This document shows, one piece after another, positions 30,372 to 38,843 of a stretch of DNA of 64,000 nt. Under the pieces are notes generated by a model. It had not been told where the DNA came from, ran no database searches, and saw only the letters and a list, made by a program, of their open reading frames with translations. The stretch is from Mesorhizobium sp. AR02 (GTDB lineage: Bacteria; Pseudomonadota; Alphaproteobacteria; Rhizobiales; Rhizobiaceae), in NCBI RefSeq assembly GCF_024746835.1, contig NZ_CP080531.1, positions 1,860,001-1,924,000 of the forward strand. The letters are read 5' to 3'. How positions within the stretch are numbered: position 1 is the stretch's first letter; the number at the start of each line of letters is the position of its first letter. The translations under genes were made by a program, and so were the position numbers.

Positions 30372-31703
30372 ATGAAATCGAGCTTGAAACTGGCGTTGGG
30401 ACTGGCCTCGGCAATGGTTGCGTCGACAGCTGTCTCGAACGCCGCGCACGCTGAAGACCTGACGCTTTGCTGGGCCGCCTGGGACCCGGCCAACGCACTC
30501 GTCGAACTGTCCAAGGATTTTACCAAGGAAACCGGCATCGGCATGAAATTCGAGTTCGTGCCGTGGACCAACTATGCCGACCGCTTCCTCAACGAGCTGA
30601 ACTCGCACGGCAAATTGTGCGACCTGATCATCGGCGATAGCCAGTGGATCGGCGGCGCCGCCGAGAACAGTCACTACGTCAAGCTGAACGACTTCTTCGA
30701 CAAGGAGAAGATCAGCATGGACGACTTCGTGCCGGCGACCGTGGTCGGCTATTCGGAATGGCCGAAGAACACGCCCAACTACTGGGCGCTGCCGGCCATG
30801 GGCGACGTCGTCGGGTGGACCTATCGCAAGGACTGGTTCTCCAAGCCCGAGCTGCAGAAGGAATTCAAGGAGAAGTACGGCTGGGATCTCGGCCCGCCGG
30901 CGACCTTCGACCAGTTGAAGCAGATCGCCGAATTCTTCCAGAAGCGGCAGATCGACGGCAAGACCGTCTATGGCGCCTCGATCTACACCGAGCGTGGATC
31001 CGAAGGCATCACCATGGGCGCCATGGACGTGCTCTACAGCTATGGCTTCCAATACGAGAACCCCAAGAAGCCCTACGAGATGGAAGGCTTCGTCAATTCG
31101 CCCGACGCGGTCAAAGGCCTGGAGTTCTACAAGGCGCTCTATGATTGCTGCACCCCTCCAGGCGCATCGAACAGCTACATGGGTGAAGGCGTCGATGCTT
31201 TCAAATCCGGACAGGTGGCGATGCACATGAACTTCGCCTTCACCTGGCCGGGCCTGCAGAAGGACGAAAATGTCGGTGGTGACAAGATCGGCTACTTCGT
31301 CAATCCAAAGGGTCCCGGCGGCGCCCAGTTCGCCCAGCTCGGCGGCCAGGGCATCTCGGTGGTGTCCTATTCCGACAAGCACGAATCGGCGCTGAAATAC
31401 ATCAAGTGGTTCGCCAACAAGGACGTCCAGGCCAAGTGGTGGTCGCTCGGTGGCTATTCCTGCCTGAACGCGGTCGTCAAGGATCCGAAGTTCCCGGCCA
31501 GCCAGCCCTACGCCCAGGCCTTCCTCGACTCGATGGCCATCGTGAAGGACTTCTGGGCGGAACCGAGCTACGCGCCGCTGCTGCAGGCGTCGCAGAAGCG
31601 CTTCCATGACTATGTCGTCGCCGGCCAGGGTTCTGCCAAGGATGCGCTCGACGGCCTGGTCAAGGACTGGACCCAGGTCTTCCAGGACGATGGCAAGATG
31701 TAA
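30372..31703 (+). CDS. ABC sugar/polyol transporter, substrate-binding protein
   Basis: The protein has 443 residues. A Sec signal peptide (MKSSLKLALGLASAMVASTA...AAHA, about 1-27) directs it to the periplasm. The mature chain is a CUT1-type solute-binding protein, with WAAWDPANALVELSKDFTKE near its start and KSGQVAMHMNFAFTWPGLQ in the C-terminal lobe. It heads an operon with two permeases, a small membrane protein and two ATPases, followed by dihydroxyacetone kinases. A triose or small polyol such as glycerol or dihydroxyacetone is therefore the likely ligand, but this rests on context only. It is shorter than the known glycerol-binding protein GlpV of rhizobia, so it is not a simple copy of that system. 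Confidence 0.88.
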   Translation: MKSSLKLALGLASAMVASTAVSNAAHAEDLTLCWAAWDPANALVELSKDFTKETGIGMKFEFVPWTNYADRFLNELNSHGKLCDLIIGDSQWIGGAAENSHYVKLNDFFDKEKISMDDFVPATVVGYSEWPKNTPNYWALPAMGDVVGWTYRKDWFSKPELQKEFKEKYGWDLGPPATFDQLKQIAEFFQKRQIDGKTVYGASIYTERGSEGITMGAMDVLYSYGFQYENPKKPYEMEGFVNSPDAVKGLEFYKALYDCCTPPGASNSYMGEGVDAFKSGQVAMHMNFAFTWPGLQKDENVGGDKIGYFVNPKGPGGAQFAQLGGQGISVVSYSDKHESALKYIKWFANKDVQAKWWSLGGYSCLNAVVKDPKFPASQPYAQAFLDSMAIVKDFWAEPSYAPLLQASQKRFHDYVVAGQGSAKDALDGLVKDWTQVFQDDGKM

Positions 31704-31723
31704 CCGGGGCAAGATGTAACCGG
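31692..31723 (+). repeat. 16-bp tandem duplication spanning the binding-protein stop codon
   Basis: GGCAAGATGTAACCGG occurs twice in direct succession. The first copy encodes the last residues and stop of the binding protein, and the second repeats them in the untranslated space. It is a recent-looking slippage duplication. Confidence 0.85.
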
Positions 31724-31744
31724 CTCCTCCCGAGCCAGGCCGAA

Positions 31745-31774
31745 GCGTCCCGTGCCGCCCTTGGCACGGGACGC
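31745..31774 (+). promoter_or_regulatory. Strong intercistronic hairpin after the binding-protein gene
   Basis: GCGTCCCGTGCC pairs perfectly with GGCACGGGACGC around a 6-base loop. It lies between the binding-protein gene and the first permease gene. There is no U-tract, so it probably does not fully terminate. Known ABC operons use such hairpins to protect the upstream mRNA and make more binding protein than permease, which is the likely role here. Confidence 0.75.
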
Positions 31775-31829
31775 AGTTCAGATAAATTCCATCACAGAGA
31801 CGACCCAAGTGACCGAAGCAGGACTGACC

Positions 31830-32777
31830 ATGCTCAATCGGACCGCGGAGAACGTTGCCCGGGCGACCCCGGAACCGTTGGCCCGCAAGGTCCGTGGCAT
31901 CAGCGACAAGGGCCTCGCCTGGCTGTTCATCTCGCCGACGATCCTGTTGCTGCTCGCCATCAACATCTTCCCGCTGTTCTGGGCGATCTATCTCTCCTTC
32001 ACCAATTACCGGGCCAACCGGCCGAACGAAGTGGTGAAGAATCTCGGCTTTGCCAACTACCAGCGCATCCTCGGCGACCAGGACATCTGGATCGCCATGC
32101 AGACGACGGCGCATTTCGTGTTCTGGACCATCCTGTTGCAGACGCTGATCGGCTTCACGCTGGCCTGGCTGATCGACCGGAAATTCCGCGGCCATGCCTT
32201 CTGGACGACGCTGATCCTGGTGCCGATGATGCTGTCGCCGGCAGTGGTCGGCAATTTCTGGCGCTTCCTCTACGAGCCGCAGATCGGCCTGTTCTCCTAT
32301 GTCATCTCGTTCGTCAGCGGCATTCCACCGACAAGCATCCAGATGTTGTCCAACGTGTCGCTGGCGCCGTGGTCGATCATCATCGTCGATACCTGGATGT
32401 GGACGCCCTACGTGATGCTGATCTGCCTCGCCGGCCTGCGCTCCATCCCCGAATACATCTATGAGGCGGCCGAGGTCGACCGCGCCTCCAACTGGCGGCA
32501 GTTCTGGTCGATCACGCTGCCGATGGCGCTGCCCTTCATCATGCTGGCGGTGCTGTTTCGCGGCATCGAAAACTTCAAGATGTTCGACATGGTCAACCTG
32601 CTCACCGGCGGCGGGCCAGGCTCGACCACCGAGGTCGCCTCGATCACGCTGAAGCGGCAGGCGTTCGAGAGCTGGCGCACCGGCTATTCCTCGGCCTTCG
32701 CCATCATCCTGTTCGTCGCGGTGTTCGGCCTCGCCAACATCTACGTCAAGGCGCTCAACAAGGTGAAGCAGAGATGA
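31830..32777 (+). CDS. ABC sugar/polyol transporter, permease subunit 1
   Basis: A membrane subunit of 315 residues with six predicted helices. The MalF-type permease loop that contacts the ATPase is seen in YIYEAAEVDRASNWRQFWSI, the EAA motif. The start may be ATG 31830, preceded by CAGGA, or GTG 31809; conserved sequence begins with GLAWLFISPTILLLLAINIF. Its end overlaps the next permease gene by 4 bases (ATGA). It pairs with permease 2 to form the channel. Confidence 0.9.
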   Translation: MLNRTAENVARATPEPLARKVRGISDKGLAWLFISPTILLLLAINIFPLFWAIYLSFTNYRANRPNEVVKNLGFANYQRILGDQDIWIAMQTTAHFVFWTILLQTLIGFTLAWLIDRKFRGHAFWTTLILVPMMLSPAVVGNFWRFLYEPQIGLFSYVISFVSGIPPTSIQMLSNVSLAPWSIIIVDTWMWTPYVMLICLAGLRSIPEYIYEAAEVDRASNWRQFWSITLPMALPFIMLAVLFRGIENFKMFDMVNLLTGGGPGSTTEVASITLKRQAFESWRTGYSSAFAIILFVAVFGLANIYVKALNKVKQR

Positions 32778-33724
32778 GCCTGACAACAGCCCATTCGGTC
32801 GTCGCCCCTTCGGCCAACTCGAAGCGCATCGCCGGCGCGATCATCATCGCCTATGCGCTGGTCTCGATCGTGCCGCTCTTGTGGATCTTCGCCACCAGCT
32901 TCAAGACGCCGCCGGATTCGATCGCCTATCCGCCCAAGATCGTCTTCCAGCCGAGTATCGAGGGCTACTGCAATCTGTTCACGACGCGGACGCGGCAGAC
33001 GCCGGAATACATCAACTCGCTGGGGCCGGCGACCGGCTTCTGCGACGAGACCGTGCGCAAGCGCAACATGGTGATTGCCGGCTCGTCCAACTTCCTGCCT
33101 CGCTTCGTCAATTCGCTGATCATCGCCTTCGGCTCGACCTTCTGCGCCGTCTTTCTCGGCACGCTGTCGGCGTACGGTTTCTCGCGCTTCAAGGTGCCGC
33201 TGGCCGACGACCTTCTGTTCTTCATCCTGTCGACGCGCTTCATGCCGCCGATCGCGGTCGCGATTCCCATCTACCTTATGTACCGCGAGCTTGGCCTGTC
33301 GGACACAGCGCTCGGCATGATCCTGCTCTACACGGCGGTCAACGTCTCGCTGGCGGTGTGGCTGCTGAAAGGCTTCATCGACGAGATCCCGCGCGAATAT
33401 GAAGAAGCAGCGATGATCGACGGCTACACGCGGCTGCAAGCCTTCTGGCGCACCGTGCTGCCGCAAGCCACGACCGGCATTGCCGCGACCGCGATCTTCT
33501 GCCTGATCTTCGCCTGGAACGAATACGCCTTCGCGGCGCTGCTGACCTCCGGCACGGCGCAGACCGCGCCGCCCTTCATCCCGACGATCATCGGCGAAGG
33601 CGGCCAGGACTGGCCGGCGGTTGCGGCCGGCACGACGATCTTCCTGGTGCCGATCCTGGTTTTCACCATCCTGCTTCGCAAGCAATTGCTGCGCGGCATC
33701 ACCTTCGGTGCGGTGCGCAAATGA
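32774..33724 (+). CDS. ABC sugar/polyol transporter, permease subunit 2
   Basis: A MalG-type permease of 316 residues with six helices. The EAA loop is EYEEAAMIDGYTRLQAFWRT. A stretch of about 70 residues after the first helix (near 60-130) forms a periplasmic insertion. It begins in the ATGA overlap with permease 1 and ends in another ATGA overlap with the small membrane gene, so the three are tightly coupled. Confidence 0.92.
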   Translation: MSLTTAHSVVAPSANSKRIAGAIIIAYALVSIVPLLWIFATSFKTPPDSIAYPPKIVFQPSIEGYCNLFTTRTRQTPEYINSLGPATGFCDETVRKRNMVIAGSSNFLPRFVNSLIIAFGSTFCAVFLGTLSAYGFSRFKVPLADDLLFFILSTRFMPPIAVAIPIYLMYRELGLSDTALGMILLYTAVNVSLAVWLLKGFIDEIPREYEEAAMIDGYTRLQAFWRTVLPQATTGIAATAIFCLIFAWNEYAFAALLTSGTAQTAPPFIPTIIGEGGQDWPAVAAGTTIFLVPILVFTILLRKQLLRGITFGAVRK

Positions 33725-33927
33725 GCATGACCAATCCCGTTAAACGCAAATCGCGCTGGCCGGCCTGGGCCAGGCGCGGCCTGATGGAAAACATCGCGAC
33801 GGCGCTGATCGCCATCGGCTTCCTGATGCTGTTCCAGCCCTTCGCGCTGTCGCTCTACACCTATTCCTTCATCACGATGCTTACCGGCACCGTGATGTTC
33901 ATCATCGTCTCGAAGTTCCCGGAATAA
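33721..33927 (+). CDS. Small membrane protein of the ABC operon
   Basis: It has 68 residues. A basic N-terminus (NPVKRKSRWPAWARRG) is followed by two hydrophobic helices (about 25-42 and 46-63). It overlaps the permease gene by 4 bases and ends 2 bp before the ATPase gene, so it is made together with the transporter. The rhizobial glycerol ABC operon (glpSTPQUV) likewise has one small unknown membrane protein, GlpU, beside two permeases and two ATPases. This is probably an equivalent accessory subunit; function unknown. Confidence 0.75.
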   Translation: MSMTNPVKRKSRWPAWARRGLMENIATALIAIGFLMLFQPFALSLYTYSFITMLTGTVMFIIVSKFPE

Positions 33928-33929
33928 TC

Positions 33930-35042
33930 ATGGCCGAGATCCGCGTCCAGCACCTGAGAAAAGCCTTCGGCGATTTCGTCGCCGTGCAGGATTCCAACTT
34001 TGTCGTCGAGGATGGCGAATTCTTCGTCATGCTGGGGCCATCCGGCTGCGGCAAGACGACGACCTTGCGCATGATCGCCGGGCTCGAACTGCCGACCGGC
34101 GGCGAGATCCTGCTCGGCGGCGACGACGTCACCATGCTGCGGGCCCGCGAGCGCGACATCGCTTTCGTCTTCCAGCTGTTCGCGCTCTATCCGCACATGA
34201 ATGTGCGCAAGAACATCGGCTTTCCCCTTTTGGCGCAAGGCATGCCCTCGGCCGAAATCCGCACACGGGTGGAGGAGACGGCGAAACTCCTGCGCATCGA
34301 CCATCTGCTCAACAAATCCGTCTCCGGCCTTGCCGGCGGCGACCGCCAGCGCGTGGCGCTCGGCCGCGCGATCGTGCGGCGGCCAAAGTGCTTCCTGATG
34401 GACGAGCCGCTCGGCACGCTCGATACAGAATTCCGCGATCTGATGGTCCACGAACTGCGCGAGCTGCACAACCGCATCCACGCCACCACGGTCTATGTCA
34501 CGCATGACCAGATGGAAGCGATGTCGATGGCCGACAAGATCGCTGTGATGAACCATGGCGTGATCGAACAGTTCGGCAGCCCACGTGAGATCTATGACCG
34601 TCCCGCAACCATGTTCGTCGCCGACTTCATCGGCTCGCCGCCGATGAATTTTCTGGGCTTTGGCGGCGGGCTCGCCAAGGGTGCGAAGGAGATTGTCGTC
34701 CAGGGCGCGAAAGTCGCGGTGCCCGAGGTGCGCGAGGATATCGCCCCGGCCGACATGGCGCTTGGCATAAGGCCCGAACACATCCGCTTCGACGACGCCT
34801 CGAAGCTGCGCGGCGCCATCTATGGCACCGAATATCTCGGCACCACGCAGATCGTCGCGGTGGAGACGGCCGACGGCATCATCAAGGCGCGCGTGCCGGC
34901 CGAGATCCGGCTCAATGCCGGCGACCATGTCGGCCTCGCCCTGAACAGCGCCCGGCTGTCGCTGTTCGACAAGGGGTCTGGCCGCGCGGTGAGAACCGCG
35001 GTCCACGATACCGCCTCTCAGGGGAGAGCGCAGCATGGCTGA
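33930..35042 (+). CDS. ABC transporter ATPase 1, degenerate signature motif
   Basis: A CUT1-type ATPase of 370 residues. Walker A is GPSGCGKTT, the Q-loop is FVFQLFALYPHM, Walker B is CFLMDEPLGTLD and the His switch is VTHDQMEAM. The signature loop reads LAGGDRQRVAL in place of LSGGQRQRVAL, changing Ser and Gln. The C-terminal regulatory (TOBE-type) domain covers about 240-370. With the second, canonical ATPase next to it, a heterodimer is expected, with one normal and one altered ATP site. It overlaps the second ATPase gene by 8 bases. Confidence 0.92.
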   Translation: MAEIRVQHLRKAFGDFVAVQDSNFVVEDGEFFVMLGPSGCGKTTTLRMIAGLELPTGGEILLGGDDVTMLRARERDIAFVFQLFALYPHMNVRKNIGFPLLAQGMPSAEIRTRVEETAKLLRIDHLLNKSVSGLAGGDRQRVALGRAIVRRPKCFLMDEPLGTLDTEFRDLMVHELRELHNRIHATTVYVTHDQMEAMSMADKIAVMNHGVIEQFGSPREIYDRPATMFVADFIGSPPMNFLGFGGGLAKGAKEIVVQGAKVAVPEVREDIAPADMALGIRPEHIRFDDASKLRGAIYGTEYLGTTQIVAVETADGIIKARVPAEIRLNAGDHVGLALNSARLSLFDKGSGRAVRTAVHDTASQGRAQHG

Positions 35043-36048
35043 CGTGCACATCAAGAACGTGACCAAGAGTTTTGGCGAGCATGTCGCCGTCGACGGTCTC
35101 GACCTGCATATAGCCGACGGCGAGTTCGTCGTGCTGCTCGGGCCGACAGGCGCCGGCAAGACGACGACGCTGCGGCTGATTGCCGGGCTGGAGCGGCCGG
35201 ATAGCGGCACGATCGAGATCGGCGGCCACAATGCCACGATGCTGTCGCCGGCAGAGCGCGACACCGCTTTCGTGTTCCAGCAATATTCGCTCTATCCGCA
35301 TCTGTCGGTGTTCGACAATCTCGCCTTCCCGCTGCGCTCGCCGGCACGCAAAATCCCGGAAGACCAGATCCGACGCAGGGTCGAAGAGGTGGCGAAGATG
35401 GTGCGCATCCATCACAAGCTCGCCAACCGCTCGACCAAGCTGTCGGGCGGCGAAATGCAGCGCGTCGCCATCGGCCGTGCGCTGGTGCGCAAGCCCGCCA
35501 TCTATCTGATGGACGAGCCGCTGTCGTCGCTCGACGCCAAGCTGCGGGCGGATCTGCGGCTCGAACTGAAGCGTATCCAGTCCGAACTCGGCGCCACCAT
35601 GCTGTATGTCACGCACGACCAGATCGAGGCGATGACCATGGCCGACCGCATCGGCATCCTTGCCGATGGCGTGCTGGTGCAGATCGGCTCGCCGCGAACC
35701 ATCTATTCCGAGCCGGCAAACCTGCATGTCGCGGCCAGGCTCGGCCAGCCGGCGATCAATCTTCTGCCGACTGGGTTGCTGCCTGATGCTGACGCACCGA
35801 CTGGCACCAAGACGATTGGCGCGCGTACCGAACATCTGACGATCGAAAAAACCATGAATGGCCATGCCGACGGCGTCGTCAACTGGGTCGAGCATCTCGG
35901 CGACCAGAACCATCTGCATGTGACGGTGGGGCCGAAGAAACTGGTGACGCTGACCGATCCGGACACCGATCTGGCGCAGGGCGACAAGGTGGTGATCCGC
36001 TACCGCTCGCCACTCTATTTCGGCGCCGATGGACAACGATTGATGTGA
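35035..36048 (+). CDS. ABC transporter ATPase 2, canonical
   Basis: A CUT1-type ATPase of 337 residues with Walker A GPTGAGKTT, signature LSGGEMQRVAI, Walker B IYLMDEPLSSLD and switch VTHDQIEAM, all intact. A shorter C-terminal domain follows. It pairs with ATPase 1 and the two permeases. The presence of two distinct ATPases in one CUT1 operon recalls GlpS/GlpT of the rhizobial glycerol system and is unusual among sugar importers, which mostly use a homodimer. Confidence 0.92.
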   Translation: MADVHIKNVTKSFGEHVAVDGLDLHIADGEFVVLLGPTGAGKTTTLRLIAGLERPDSGTIEIGGHNATMLSPAERDTAFVFQQYSLYPHLSVFDNLAFPLRSPARKIPEDQIRRRVEEVAKMVRIHHKLANRSTKLSGGEMQRVAIGRALVRKPAIYLMDEPLSSLDAKLRADLRLELKRIQSELGATMLYVTHDQIEAMTMADRIGILADGVLVQIGSPRTIYSEPANLHVAARLGQPAINLLPTGLLPDADAPTGTKTIGARTEHLTIEKTMNGHADGVVNWVEHLGDQNHLHVTVGPKKLVTLTDPDTDLAQGDKVVIRYRSPLYFGADGQRLM

Positions 36049-36120
36049 ATGGGTTTCGGCGTTCCCGCCAAGGGGGCAACGCCACTTCTGATTGACGATC
36101 GCGAATACGGGACGAATTCG

Positions 36121-37764
36121 ATGAAGCACTTTTTCAACCGCAGGGAAACGATCGTCACCGAGGCGCTGGACGGCCTGTTGCGCACGATTGGCTCAGGCGA
36201 TCTCGCGCGCCTCGACGGCTATCCCGAGATCAAGGTCGTGCTGCGCGCCGACTGGGACAAGTCGAAGGTCAGCGTCGTTTCCGGCGGTGGTGCGGGGCAC
36301 GAACCCTCGCATGCCGGCTTTGTCGGCAAGGGCATGCTGACGGCGGCGGTTTCGGGTGAGATCTTTGCCTCGCCGAGCGTCGAAGCGGTGCTGGCGGCCA
36401 TTCGCGCCGTCACCGGCCCGGCCGGCTGCCTGCTGATCGTCAAGAACTACACCGGCGACCGGCTCAATTTCGGCCTGGCCGCCGAGAAGGCGCGCGCCGA
36501 GGGCTTTCGCGTCGAAATGGTGATCGTCGCCGACGATATCGCGCTGCCCGACATCACCCAGCCGCGCGGTGTTGCCGGCACCCTGTTCGTGCACAAGATC
36601 GCGGGGCATCTGTCGGAGGCCGGCCTCGATCTGACCGATATCGCTGCGGCGGCGCGGGCGGCGGCGAAGGACATTGTTTCGCTCGGCATGTCGCTGTCGT
36701 CCTGCTCGATCCCCGGCCAGCCGCATGAGGACAGGTTCGGCGAAAATGATGGCGAGCTCGGTCTCGGCATCCATGGCGAGCCCGGCGTCGAACGCATCGC
36801 GGTGCAAAGCGCTGACCGACTGGTCGCGATCATGGCGGAGCGCCTGGCGGCGCGGCTCGATCCGAAGGCCAGCCATGCCTTGCTGATCAACAATCTCGGC
36901 GCGGTGCCGCCGCTCGAAATGTCGCTGGTTGCCAATGCGGTGCTGGCCTCGCCGCTGGCCAAGACCGTCAAGCTGACGATCGGTCCCGGCCCGCTGATGA
37001 CGGCACTCAATATGAACGGCTTTTCGCTGTCGCTGATCCGGCTCGATGCGGCGCGCGAGGCGGCCCTGCTGGCGCCAGTCGGCCCGCATGCCTGGATGCC
37101 GGCAAAGCCGGTCGTGGCACCAGCCATCGTACCGATGGCGAAAGCAGCCGGACAGAGCGCTGCACGCAAGGCCAGCCAGGATGCCGGCACCAGGCGCCTG
37201 ATCGTCACGGTCTGCGAAAGACTGATCTCGCTCGAAGCGACATTGAACGGGCTCGACGCCAAGGCGGGCGACGGCGACACCGGCTCGACGGTGGCGACCG
37301 GTGCGCGCAGCATCCTGGAACGGCTTGATGCCCTGGCATTGGCCAGCCCCACGGCAACCCTTGGCGCGATAGGCGACATATTGAGCGCGTCGATGGGCGG
37401 CTCGAGCGGCGTGCTGCTGTCGATCTTCTTCACTGCGGCGGCACAGGCCCTCGGCGGAGGGGCCAGCTTGTCCGGGGCACTGCTTGCCGGACTTGAGCGG
37501 ATGACTTTCTACGGCGGCGCCAAACCGGGTGATCGCACCATGGTCGATGCCCTGGAGCCAGCGTTGAAAGCGCTCGACGCCAACGGGCTGGAAGAAGCAG
37601 CGGCGGCCGCCCGGCGCGGTGCCGAGGCGACGGCCGCCATGGAGAAGGCAAAGGCCGGACGATCCGCCTATGTCGGCACCAAATTGCAAGGCGTGGTCGA
37701 CCCCGGCGCCCATGCGGTGGCTGAAGTGTTCGCGGCCGCCGCCACGCTGCTCGTTACGGCCTGA
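36121..37764 (+). CDS. Single-chain ATP-dependent dihydroxyacetone kinase (DhaK-DhaL fusion)
   Basis: It phosphorylates dihydroxyacetone to DHAP using ATP. It has 547 residues, the length of the ATP-type kinases of Citrobacter and eukaryotes. The DAK1 half (1-330) has SGGGAGHEPSHAGFVGKGML and the His that binds the ketone covalently in LGIHGEPG near 217. The DAK2 half (about 360-547) has the metal/ATP loop DAKAGDGDTGSTV and SMGGSSGVLLSIFF. The ATG at 36121 matches the family start (MKHFFNRRETIVTEALDG); the frame runs 24 codons further up without similarity. It follows ATPase 2 by 72 bp. Confidence 0.92.
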   Translation: MKHFFNRRETIVTEALDGLLRTIGSGDLARLDGYPEIKVVLRADWDKSKVSVVSGGGAGHEPSHAGFVGKGMLTAAVSGEIFASPSVEAVLAAIRAVTGPAGCLLIVKNYTGDRLNFGLAAEKARAEGFRVEMVIVADDIALPDITQPRGVAGTLFVHKIAGHLSEAGLDLTDIAAAARAAAKDIVSLGMSLSSCSIPGQPHEDRFGENDGELGLGIHGEPGVERIAVQSADRLVAIMAERLAARLDPKASHALLINNLGAVPPLEMSLVANAVLASPLAKTVKLTIGPGPLMTALNMNGFSLSLIRLDAAREAALLAPVGPHAWMPAKPVVAPAIVPMAKAAGQSAARKASQDAGTRRLIVTVCERLISLEATLNGLDAKAGDGDTGSTVATGARSILERLDALALASPTATLGAIGDILSASMGGSSGVLLSIFFTAAAQALGGGASLSGALLAGLERMTFYGGAKPGDRTMVDALEPALKALDANGLEEAAAAARRGAEATAAMEKAKAGRSAYVGTKLQGVVDPGAHAVAEVFAAAATLLVTA

Positions 37765-37767
37765 CGC

Positions 37768-38439
37768 ATGCACCAGTTGTCGAATGACCATTCTTTCGCT
37801 ACTGCCGGCAAAGTGGAAACCGGGACTTTGGGCGATATGGCGGCGTTGAACCTTGCCGGGCTGATCGCGGCCACCGCCGATACAATTGCCGCTCACGCCG
37901 AGGAATTGACGGCGCTCGACCAGGCAATCGGTGACGGCGACCATGGGCTGAACATGAAGCGCGGCTTCGAGGCCGTGCGGGCGGAGGCTGACGCGTTCGC
38001 CGCAAAGCCGTTGCCAGACGCCCTGAAGGCGATCGGCACCAAATTGGTGATGACGGTGGGCGGCGCTTCCGGCCCGCTGTTCGGCACATTGTTCATGGCG
38101 CTCGGCAAGGAGATTTCGGCAGACCCCGATCGCGCCAATTTGACGGCTGCCTTCGGCAAGGCGATCGAAGCGGTGGCCGCGCGCGGCAAGTCACAGGTCG
38201 GCCAAAAAACCATGCTCGATGTGCTGCAGCCGGTGCATGACGCCTTGGCCGGCGGCAAGACGGCGGCGGAAATCGCCGACATAGCCGACGCTGCCGCCAA
38301 GGCGACTGTGCCGATGAAAGCGCTGCGCGGCCGCGCCTCGTTCCTTGGCGACCGCTCTATCGGCCATATGGATGCCGGCGCGCGCTCGACAGCGCTGCTG
38401 GTGCGCACATTGGGGCAAGCGATCGGGGAAAGCGCATGA
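37768..38439 (+). CDS. dhaL: PTS-type dihydroxyacetone kinase subunit DhaL
   Basis: DhaL holds a tightly bound ADP that is re-phosphorylated by DhaM and passes phosphate to DhaK-bound dihydroxyacetone. It has 223 residues. The Mg-ADP binding loop is DQAIGDGDHGLNMKRGF near 52-68, and the Gly-rich segment TVGGASGPLFGTLFMALG and the DVLQPVHDAL helix match DhaL. A leader of about 25 residues precedes the domain. The gene starts 3 bp after the fused kinase and ends in an ATGA overlap with dhaM. Confidence 0.93.
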   Translation: MHQLSNDHSFATAGKVETGTLGDMAALNLAGLIAATADTIAAHAEELTALDQAIGDGDHGLNMKRGFEAVRAEADAFAAKPLPDALKAIGTKLVMTVGGASGPLFGTLFMALGKEISADPDRANLTAAFGKAIEAVAARGKSQVGQKTMLDVLQPVHDALAGGKTAAEIADIADAAAKATVPMKALRGRASFLGDRSIGHMDAGARSTALLVRTLGQAIGESA

Positions 38440-38825
38440 GCAATGTCGGGATCGTGATCGTGTCGCATTCGCCGCTGGTCGCGGAGGGCACGGCCGACAT
38501 GGTACGCCAGATGGTGGGCGACGAAGTGCCGCTTGCATGGTGCGGCGGAAACGGCCATGGCGGGCTCGGCACCAATGTCGAGGCGATCATGGGCGCCATC
38601 GACAAGGCCTGGTCGGAAGCCGGTGTTGCCATCCTGGTCGATCTCGGCGGCGCCGAGACCAACTCGGAAATGGCGGTGGAGATGATCGGCGAGCCGCGTG
38701 CGCAGAAGATCATTGTCTGCAACGCGCCGATCGTCGAGGGCGCGGTGATGGCCGCGACCGAATCCTCCGGCGGCGCCTCGCTGAAGGAAGTGGTGGCGAC
38801 GGCGCACGAATTGTCGCCGTCGTGA
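38436..38825 (+). CDS. dhaM: DhaM, EIIA-type phosphocarrier for DhaL
   Basis: It has 129 residues, only the mannose-type EIIA domain. His11 in VIVSHSPLVAEG is the phosphorylation site, followed by GGNGHGGLGTNVEAI and VLVDLGGAETNSEMA, both typical. In E. coli this domain is fused to HPr and a piece of Enzyme I; here those functions are encoded by the next two genes. The start overlaps dhaL by 4 bases. Confidence 0.92.
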   Translation: MSNVGIVIVSHSPLVAEGTADMVRQMVGDEVPLAWCGGNGHGGLGTNVEAIMGAIDKAWSEAGVAILVDLGGAETNSEMAVEMIGEPRAQKIIVCNAPIVEGAVMAATESSGGASLKEVVATAHELSPS

Positions 38826-38843
38826 GTGAACGGGATTTCTGAA

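Noticed and set aside
30198..32786. 862-codon minus-strand frame opposite the ABC binding protein and permease
   Set aside because: Low-complexity Asp/Arg/Gly/Gln composition and no ribosome site; the plus strand encodes recognised proteins throughout.
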